From Galbitalea sp036491035 (GTDB taxonomy: Bacteria > Actinomycetota > Actinomycetes > Actinomycetales > Microbacteriaceae): 64,000 nucleotides of DNA. The stretch lies in assembly GCA_036491035.1 (NCBI GenBank), contig DASXCU010000059.1, positions 1 through 64,000 of the forward strand. Direction: 5' to 3'. The position numbers and the translations under genes were made by a program. The notes under the pieces were generated by a model. That model ran no database searches, was not told where the DNA came from, and saw only the letters and a program-made list of their open reading frames with translations. Within the stretch, counting starts at the first letter, position 1, and each line of letters opens with the position of its first letter. Below, piece after piece: positions 58,335-64,000 of the stretch.

Positions 58335-61134
58335 CGTCATCCTCCCCCAGCGTCGCTCGTTCGCCCTCGATCGTCGCGACCGATGTGCGTCGCCTCGTGC
58401 CGCGCAGCGGGATGGCCAGCAGCACGGTGATCAGGAAGACGCCGCCGATTGCCCCGAGTACCCAGTCCCGGATCGCGCCGCCGTCCGGATTCCGGGTGTC
58501 GAGTCCGGTCGACGGCAACGCCTGATAACGCCAGAGCAGCCCGACCGCGGTCGATCCCACCGGCGTGAGCTTGCCGTTCCCGTTCAGCGCGTCCTGTGCG
58601 CGCTCGTGCACGATTGCCTGGGCGTCCTCGGTGGACGGGCGAAGCAGCACGAAGCCGATTCGGTTCGCCTGCAGCTGGCCGGCGCTGTCCAGGCCGCTGC
58701 GCGAGGCCAGGTTGCCGGCGAGCGTCAGGAGCGATTCGGAGTCGTCGCCGCGTCGCGTCGCCGCAAGCGTGGATTGGTCGTCCATGCTGTTCCCGGCGCC
58801 ACGCTCGACGCTGGTGGCAATCGACCCGTCGTTCTGCGGGGCGATTACGAGCGTGCCGACGTTGGGCCGCGACGCACCCTCGGCGACGACGTACGCGGGA
58901 AGGATTGCGTCTGTCGTCGGCTGGACCCGCGCGGTTCCGGCCAGCGGCGCAACGAGGAGTGGGCTAACCGCGATCGCCGACGCGAGCACGACGACGAGCG
59001 CCGGCAGCACGACACCGCGACCGACGGCCTCCAGCGTCATCGCTGCAGCGCCGAGCAATCCGAGCCACATGAGGCTGAGCCCGCTTCCCGGCCAGACCGA
59101 GACCGAGCTCGCCCCGGCTGTGGTGAGCGAGAGGTGGCTCGCTGCCACAGCAGTCGCGAATCCGAGAACGGCGATGGCCAGGGCCGGGATGCCGCGACTG
59201 GAGCCCGGCAGGAACGCGGCCGCAAGAGCGAGCAGGAGCAGGGGAACGAGCAGCACTGCATAGACCAACGCACCGGACACCGGCGAACCGAGCACGGCGT
59301 GGAGGTCCAGCCATCCGGATGCGGTCGAGTCGGTCGCTCCCGTTGCGAGCTGTGCGGCGGATGCGGCACCGTGGGCCGTCGGCGGGACGGGGTCGGCGAG
59401 CAGTCCCAGCGGCGTGCCCCTGGCCACCTGCGCGTACACCAGCGGAGCGAACAGCACCGCGGCCGGAACCAGGATGCCGAGCAGGCGAACGACCCGTGAG
59501 ATGTTGATGGCGATCCAGACGACGAGCAGAACGACGAGCGCCGGGACGAGAATCGGTGAGGATGCGGCGACCGCCGCGAACAACAGCGCGGCGGCGGCGC
59601 CGGCGGACCAGCTACGGGCCGCACCGATCGTGGCGAGTACCAGCCACGGCAGCAGGATGTGCACGATCACGGCGCCGAGCTGCCCGGCTTCCATCGACGA
59701 AAGAAGCGGCGGCGCCAGCGCCCACAGGAGCGCCGCGACGGCCGGCGGCCACGCCCGGCTCGAGATCCGCGCCGCACACCACCACGCGCCGAGCGCGCTC
59801 ACCGGAAGTGCAACCAGGTAAAGCAGGACGACGCTGAACGTCGGCTGCCAGAACGTGAGCGAGCCGAGGACCGCTAGTACTGCGGCGAAGGGATCAGATG
59901 CTCCAACGAAGCCACCAACCGCGTGCCAGCCGTAGCCGACGTTCGCCCACAGCTCGCCGACCGTTCGTGACAGCGGAAGCAGCGCGCCACCGGTGACCGC
60001 CGTGGTCCCGAGCAGCCGCCCGAAGACGATGACACCGATCACCGCGACGACCAGCACCACGGCCGCCCCGCCGCCGGACACGAAGCTCGCACGGGTGCGC
60101 AGGGCGACCGGCCGGTCACCGGTTTCGAGCACGCGATTCGCGCGCCGCTCGCGCGCGACGGACGAGGAGATCCGCAGGGGCGCGATCGCAGCCCAGCCGA
60201 GTTTCCTGCCGCGGCGAAGACGTCGTCGAGCGGGCGGCACCGAGTTGGAGAACGCGGTCGCGAACGCTGCGCCCAGTTCGCCGCCGATCAGCCCCGGCTG
60301 CTTCCGCAGGATCTGAAGCACCGATCGCAGCACGGCCAGCGGCACGAGACTGAGCCAGAGAAAGAATGGCGCGAGTCCCCGCGCGTAGACCATTCGGCGA
60401 TGCAGCTGCGCACGACGGCGAATGCTTGCCGTGGCTCGCGCGGACAGGGTCGTGCGGCCGAACAGCTCCGGCCCTCCGGCGCTCTGGACGCGTGCCGCGG
60501 GCACGCCGACAACGCGGAATCCGGCGAGCCGGACCCGAATCGAGAAGTCGAGCGCGGCATCCACCGATGGCAGCCCAGGGTCGAAGCCGCCGAGGCTCTC
60601 CCACACCGACCGGCGCACGAGCATCCCCGATGCGGAGACACCGAGCACGTCGCTGAGAGTGTCGTACTGGGCCTGGTCGAGTTCGTTCTCGACGAGAATG
60701 ACGGACGCGCCCAATCGCGTGACCGATTCGCCGTACCGGGAAATGGTATCCGGCTCGTCGCTGCGCATCAGCTTCGGTCCGGCGACGGCAACGGACGGCG
60801 CGATCTCGACGGCTCCGAGCAGTCGCGCCAGGGCGTCCGGGCTCGGCGCACTATCGGCGTCGAGCAGCCACAGCCACTCGTCCGCGGTCGGCGGCGGCAG
60901 CGCGACGTTCACCGCGTGGGCAACGCTCGAGCCGAACCCGCCGCGGGCCGACGCGGTCACGTACTGGGTCGGCGTCGCGCCCGTCAGAAGAGCGGCGCTC
61001 CCGTCACGGGAACCGGCATCGACGGCCACGAGAGCATCCGGATGACGACTCTGGGTCGCTATCGCGGAGAGGGTTCGACCGAGAAACGCTGCCCCGTTTC
61101 GGGCGACGAGTATCGCTGTGACCCTGGGCTGCAC
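58327..61134 (-). CDS. Membrane glycosyltransferase, GT2 family
   Basis: A 935-residue protein. The N-terminal GT2 domain has VTAILVARNGAAFLGRTLSAIATQSRHPDALVAVDAGSRDGSAALL, the metal-binding acidic motif LLDADSAPSPDAL, and SGMLVRRSVWESLGGFD with a DFSIRVRLAG segment in the acceptor region. The C-terminal two thirds is membrane-embedded with about 12 helices, including a periplasmic section near residues 640-860. It likely polymerises or transfers a cell-envelope sugar. The GTG at 61134 is used. The gene lies 10 bases after the whiB2 stop and overlaps DUF5719, so it may belong to one long transcript. Confidence 0.9.
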   Translation of the reverse strand: MQPRVTAILVARNGAAFLGRTLSAIATQSRHPDALVAVDAGSRDGSAALLTGATPTQYVTASARGGFGSSVAHAVNVALPPPTADEWLWLLDADSAPSPDALARLLGAVEIAPSVAVAGPKLMRSDEPDTISRYGESVTRLGASVILVENELDQAQYDTLSDVLGVSASGMLVRRSVWESLGGFDPGLPSVDAALDFSIRVRLAGFRVVGVPAARVQSAGGPELFGRTTLSARATASIRRRAQLHRRMVYARGLAPFFLWLSLVPLAVLRSVLQILRKQPGLIGGELGAAFATAFSNSVPPARRRLRRGRKLGWAAIAPLRISSSVARERRANRVLETGDRPVALRTRASFVSGGGAAVVLVVAVIGVIVFGRLLGTTAVTGGALLPLSRTVGELWANVGYGWHAVGGFVGASDPFAAVLAVLGSLTFWQPTFSVVLLYLVALPVSALGAWWCAARISSRAWPPAVAALLWALAPPLLSSMEAGQLGAVIVHILLPWLVLATIGAARSWSAGAAAALLFAAVAASSPILVPALVVLLVVWIAINISRVVRLLGILVPAAVLFAPLVYAQVARGTPLGLLADPVPPTAHGAASAAQLATGATDSTASGWLDLHAVLGSPVSGALVYAVLLVPLLLLALAAAFLPGSSRGIPALAIAVLGFATAVAASHLSLTTAGASSVSVWPGSGLSLMWLGLLGAAAMTLEAVGRGVVLPALVVVLASAIAVSPLLVAPLAGTARVQPTTDAILPAYVVAEGASRPNVGTLVIAPQNDGSIATSVERGAGNSMDDQSTLAATRRGDDSESLLTLAGNLASRSGLDSAGQLQANRIGFVLLRPSTEDAQAIVHERAQDALNGNGKLTPVGSTAVGLLWRYQALPSTGLDTRNPDGGAIRDWVLGAIGGVFLITVLLAIPLRGTRRRTSVATIEGERATLGEDDDE

Positions 61135-61144
61135 GTCTTAGAGG

Positions 61145-61528
61145 CTAGGCGCGCTTCCGAAGTTTGCGACGCTCCCGCTCCGACAAACCGCCCCAAATCC
61201 CGAATCGCTCGTCGTTTTCGAGCGCGTATTCGAGGCAGTGCATACGAACCTCACAGGAGGCGCAAATCTTTTTCGCATCCCTGGTCGAGCCGCCCTTTTC
61301 CGGGAAGAAGGCCTCGGGGTCTGTCTGCGCGCACAGCGAGTCGGACTGCCAGGCGAGTGGATTGTCGGCGAGCTGCTCGGCCGCGTCGGGCTGGCGAACG
61401 CCGGGGACGCCGAGGCGGACGGGATCGACGAACCAGTTCTCCGGTGCCGAGGGCACGTACTCGCGCGGGGCGGGATTTCGGGAAGGGGCAACCGGCGCCT
61501 GTTGCTGCGCTGCACTGCGGTCTTGCAT
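61145..61528 (-). CDS. whiB2: WhiB2/WhmD-type iron-sulfur transcription factor
   Basis: A 127-residue WhiB-family protein. An unusual N-terminal extension is followed by the cluster region DSLCAQTDPEAFFPEKGGSTRDAKKICASCEVRMHCLEYALENDERFGIWGGLSERERRKLRKRA, with Cys66, Cys89, Cys92 and Cys98 and the GIWGGL turn. This matches WhiB2/WhmD, required for septation in mycobacteria and Streptomyces (WhiB). Its neighbours glycosyltransferase, manA and DUF3499 fit the Rv3260c region. The ATG at 61528 has a strong GGAGGGG-type site. A perfect 12-base palindrome is in the promoter. Confidence 0.95.
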   Translation of the reverse strand: MQDRSAAQQQAPVAPSRNPAPREYVPSAPENWFVDPVRLGVPGVRQPDAAEQLADNPLAWQSDSLCAQTDPEAFFPEKGGSTRDAKKICASCEVRMHCLEYALENDERFGIWGGLSERERRKLRKRA

Positions 61529-61580
61529 CTCGGTGACTCCCCTCCGCGTCCGGCTCTCGTAGCCGACCGCGTTAGAGATA

Positions 61581-61610
61581 ATTACACCGGTGTAGTTCCG
61601 GGTAAGTCAA
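61581..61610 (-). promoter_or_regulatory. whiB2 promoter with 12-base palindrome
   Basis: On the minus strand TTGACT (61605-61610) and TGTAAT (61581-61586) are 18 bases apart. The perfect palindrome TACACCGGTGTA (61583-61594) overlaps the -10. A regulator bound here would block whiB2 transcription. Confidence 0.6.
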
Positions 61611-61690
61611 GTCGCTGATCATAAATCGCCGCAACGAACTTTTCAGGTCGCAACGCGCCGACTCGCGCCAAAAGTTCGGCGAGGGCGCGC

Positions 61691-61736
61691 CGCTGGCAGA
61701 AACGAACGGAATTGCGATTTCCTGCCAGCGCTGGCA
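61691..61736 (+). promoter_or_regulatory. Palindromic operator candidate upstream of the glxA-type gene
   Basis: CGCTGGCAG (61691-61699) and CTGCCAGCG (61722-61730) are inverted copies, and CGCTGGCA repeats directly at 61729-61736. TGCCAGCGCTGGCA (61723-61736) is a perfect 14-base palindrome. It lies 48 bases before the GTG start and is a likely autoregulatory site. Confidence 0.55.
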
Positions 61737-61784
61737 CGATAAGCCTGTCCGTTCTCTTACCGCCGCTTCGGATCGAGGTCGTCC

Positions 61785-62738
61785 GTGCTCCACAAGGTTG
61801 TCCTGCTCGCCCTGCCCGGCGTAGCGCCGTTCGAATTCGGCGTCATCTGCGAGGTCTTCGGCATCGACCGCACCGCAACCGGGGGTCCTGCCTTCGATTT
61901 CAGTATCGCGACCGCCGACCCCGGCCCGGTGCAGACGAGCCTGGGCTTCGAGATGATTATCCCGGCCGGACTCGAGGCCGCGGCAGCTGCCGACCTCATC
62001 GCCGTACCCGCGCACTCCCTCGGGAGCGTCGACGAGAGATTCCTCGACGTGCTCCGCGCGGCGCACGAGCGCGGAGCCTGGATCCTCAGCGTGTGCAGTG
62101 GCGCGTTCGTCCTGGCCGAGGCGGGCATCCTGGACGGCCGGCGCGCGACGACCCACTGGATGCACGCCGACCGGCTGGCGGCCGAGTTCCCCCAGGTCAC
62201 CGTGGATCCCGACGTGCTCTTCGTCGAGGACAACCGGGTGATCACGAGCGCGGGCACGGCGGCCGGCATCGATGCCGCGCTCCACCTCGTCCGCCTCGAG
62301 CACGGCGCCGCGGCCGCGAACGTCATCGCGCGGCGCATGGTCATCCCGCCGCAGCGGGACGGAGGACAGGCCCAGTACATCCCTACGCCGGTGCAGGAGC
62401 GGTGCAGCGACTCGCTCGCCGCCGTCACCGAGTGGATGCTCGACAACCTGGCCGAAGATCTCACGATCGACCAGATGGCGCGTCGCGCGCTTATGTCGTC
62501 CCGAACGTTCGCCCGTCGATTCCGCGACGACGTGGGAGCGACACCCGCAGCCTGGCTGAACCGGCAGCGCATCCTCCGAGCCCAGCAGCTGCTCGAGACG
62601 ACGGAGCTCGGCTTCGAGTCCGTCGCCCAGCAAACCGGCTTCGGCACGGCCGCGGTGCTCCGCCACCACTTCCTGAAGGTGCTGCAGACGACACCGACGA
62701 GTTACCGCCGGGCGTTCGGTTCGCGTCTGGCGAGCTAG
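61785..62738 (+). CDS. GlxA-family transcriptional regulator (DJ-1/PfpI + AraC)
   Basis: A 317-residue regulator with an N-terminal class I amidotransferase-like (DJ-1/PfpI) domain and a C-terminal AraC/XylS DNA-binding domain. The first part has VVLLALPGVAPFEFGVICEVFGID and the nucleophile-elbow-like SVCSGAFVLAEAGILDGRRATTHW; the second has DNLAEDLTIDQMARRALMSSRTFARRFRDDVGATPAAWLNRQRILRAQQLLETTELGFESVAQQTGFGTAAVLRHHFLKVLQTTPTSYRRAF. GlxA-type regulators respond to small molecules such as carnitine, glycine betaine or arginine. GTG with GAGG upstream. Convergent with manA by four bases. Confidence 0.92.
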   Translation: MLHKVVLLALPGVAPFEFGVICEVFGIDRTATGGPAFDFSIATADPGPVQTSLGFEMIIPAGLEAAAAADLIAVPAHSLGSVDERFLDVLRAAHERGAWILSVCSGAFVLAEAGILDGRRATTHWMHADRLAAEFPQVTVDPDVLFVEDNRVITSAGTAAGIDAALHLVRLEHGAAAANVIARRMVIPPQRDGGQAQYIPTPVQERCSDSLAAVTEWMLDNLAEDLTIDQMARRALMSSRTFARRFRDDVGATPAAWLNRQRILRAQQLLETTELGFESVAQQTGFGTAAVLRHHFLKVLQTTPTSYRRAFGSRLAS

Positions 62739-63871
62739 CGCGCAGCCGGATTCGTGGTGGCGACGAACACGGTGCCGGTTCCCTCGAAAGCGAGTTCGCC
62801 CTCGTCGGCGGTGACATAGGCAGATTCACCGCGCCGGAGCGACCGGCTAGACACCGAACCCGCGACCTCGCAGTCGCCGTCGATGCACAGCACGATGGCT
62901 TCGCCCGCGGGGGCGAAACGCGCCGTGCTTGCCTCCGGTTGAACAACGGCCAGCTCGAAGTCCGGGACATCCGGCCGGAACAGCTGCACACCCGGCGACG
63001 GAGTCGTCGGCGGAAGCATCGGGATCGGAAGCGGCGAGAAGTCGAGGATCGCGAGCAGCTCGGGAACGTCGACGTGCTTGGGCGTCAGCCCTCCGCGCAG
63101 CACGTTGTCCGATGAGGCCATGAGCTCGATTCCGACTCCGCGCAGGTAGGCGTGGATGTTGCCGGCCGGCAGATACAGCGCCTGCCCGGGGTCCAGCACG
63201 ACCCGGTTGAGGAGCAGGGCGAGCACGATCCCCGGATCGCCGGGGTATCCCTCCGCCAGGGTGCCAACCATTTCGAATTCGGGCTCCGAGCGCCGGGCGG
63301 CGAGGTCGACCACGCGAGCCACCAGTTCTGGCACACCGTCGCCCCGCGTCAGCAGCCACTCGAACACGGGACGAAGCGACGAGTCATCGGCCAGCCGGCC
63401 GAGGAGCCCGTCGACTGCGGCATCCGGTCCGAGCGCGGCGAGCAACTCCCGAGTGGCCGCGACGGGCCGGAACCCGCAGAGCGCAGCGAACTCGGCGCTC
63501 AGTGCGTAGATCAACTCCGGCTTGTGTCGGGCGTCCCGGTAGTTGCGGTTCGGGTTGTCCAGGGCGATTCCGGCACGATTCTCACGATCGAATCCCGCTT
63601 CGGCCTGCGCGGTGTTCGGGTGGGCCTGAAGGGAGAGTGGGGAGTCGGCCGCGAGCACCTTGAGCAGGAACGGCAGGGTCGTCCGCTGCGACAGGGGCTC
63701 CCCGACCGCAGATGTATCGCCATCCGTGATGATGCTCGGCGACACGGGGTGCGTACCCAGCCAGTATTCGGCCTCCGGCTTGCCGGTCGGCTTTTGGCCC
63801 AGCAGATCCGCAATCGCCGTGAGCGAACCCCACGCGGAGTCGCGCGGAGCGTTCGTGATTCCGACAAACAT
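62735..63871 (-). CDS. manA: Mannose-6-phosphate isomerase, class I
   Basis: A 378-residue type I phosphomannose isomerase linking fructose 6-phosphate to mannose 6-phosphate for GDP-mannose and envelope glycan synthesis. The opening MFVGITNAPRDSAWGSLTAIADLLG and the zinc ligands are visible: LSLQAHPNTAQAE (Gln/His), HKPELIYALSAEFAAL (Glu) and LPAGNIHAYLRGVGIELMASSDNVLRGGLTPKHVDVPELL (His). The ATG has AGGAG upstream. It is convergent with the glxA-type gene and is next to glycosyltransferase and phosphomannomutase-like genes, which suggests one pathway for mannose-based glycans. Confidence 0.95.
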   Translation of the reverse strand: MFVGITNAPRDSAWGSLTAIADLLGQKPTGKPEAEYWLGTHPVSPSIITDGDTSAVGEPLSQRTTLPFLLKVLAADSPLSLQAHPNTAQAEAGFDRENRAGIALDNPNRNYRDARHKPELIYALSAEFAALCGFRPVAATRELLAALGPDAAVDGLLGRLADDSSLRPVFEWLLTRGDGVPELVARVVDLAARRSEPEFEMVGTLAEGYPGDPGIVLALLLNRVVLDPGQALYLPAGNIHAYLRGVGIELMASSDNVLRGGLTPKHVDVPELLAILDFSPLPIPMLPPTTPSPGVQLFRPDVPDFELAVVQPEASTARFAPAGEAIVLCIDGDCEVAGSVSSRSLRRGESAYVTADEGELAFEGTGTVFVATTNPAAR

Positions 63872-63925
63872 CGTGGCTCTCCTGACCGGACGGATGCGAC
63901 CAAACTATCGCGTTCGTATAGCCTC

Positions 63926-64000
63926 ATGCTCATGGTCAGAAAGCACGTGTGGCTCTCGGTCTACGCGGTTATCGTGTTCTTCACGGTGCTGTCGGGCGAC
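63926..64000 (+). CDS. Membrane protein, 5' fragment
   Basis: Only 25 codons before the right edge. The reading MLMVRKHVWLSVYAVIVFFTVLSGD has a basic start and the first hydrophobic helix, so it is a membrane protein, possibly of polysaccharide assembly. A TCGTAT hexamer lies six bases before the ATG at 63926; ATG 63932 is the alternative. Divergent from manA. Confidence 0.45.
   Translation, partial: MLMVRKHVWLSVYAVIVFFTVLSGD

Overview
The window is high-GC DNA from an actinobacterium. The WhiB regulators, MtrAB-LpqB, a SecA without a zinc tail, PdtaS, and many GTG starts and leaderless promoters all point that way. My inference is Micrococcales, probably Microbacteriaceae. Most genes are chromosomal core or metabolic genes. 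I see no prophage, insertion sequence, CRISPR array or plasmid gene.

Region by region. 1-3.6 kb: branched-chain amino acid genes ilvD-ilvB-ilvN (ilvN cut by the window edge). 3.7-4.9 kb: a 39-residue membrane peptide divergent from a LysR regulator. 4.9-7.2 kb: trehalose synthesis otsA-otsB. 7.3-12.5 kb: a TetR-controlled operon encoding an MMPL transporter fused to a degenerate ABC-ATPase-like domain, plus a YhgE/Pip membrane protein. 12.6-14.9 kb: an SLC13/ArsB-type permease, a DUF1905 protein and small membrane proteins. 14.9-21.5 kb: a gamma-glutamyl-amine (putrescine-type) catabolic operon: permease, PuuA, PuuD, aldehyde dehydrogenase, SDR and GntR; the permease gene carries a frameshift. 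21.6-24.7 kb: a secreted protein with an ABC transporter and an SDR. 24.9-28.5 kb: acyltransferase, small genes, tRNA-Lys(CTT) and a peroxiredoxin.

28.7-43 kb and 53-64 kb: gene content resembles the Mycobacterium tuberculosis Rv3219-Rv3260c stretch (whiB1, pdtaS, Rv3235-like, secA, hpf, comF, lpqB, mtrB, mtrA, sahH, DUF3499, Rv3259-like, whiB2, manA). Between mtrA and sahH lies a MoxR/DUF58/DUF4129/DUF4350 plus SpoIIM/RDD membrane cluster, interrupted by aquaporin, MFS and ArsR genes.

Regulation seen in the sequence: at least nine genes have a -10-like hexamer exactly six bases before the start codon, which predicts leaderless mRNAs. Operator-like palindromes precede tetR, the MFS/arsR pair, whiB2, the glxA-type gene and a cupin gene. 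Strong hairpins occur upstream of hpf and at the aquaporin/MFS convergence. Short tandem duplications covering stop codons follow whiB1 and a helix-turn-helix gene.
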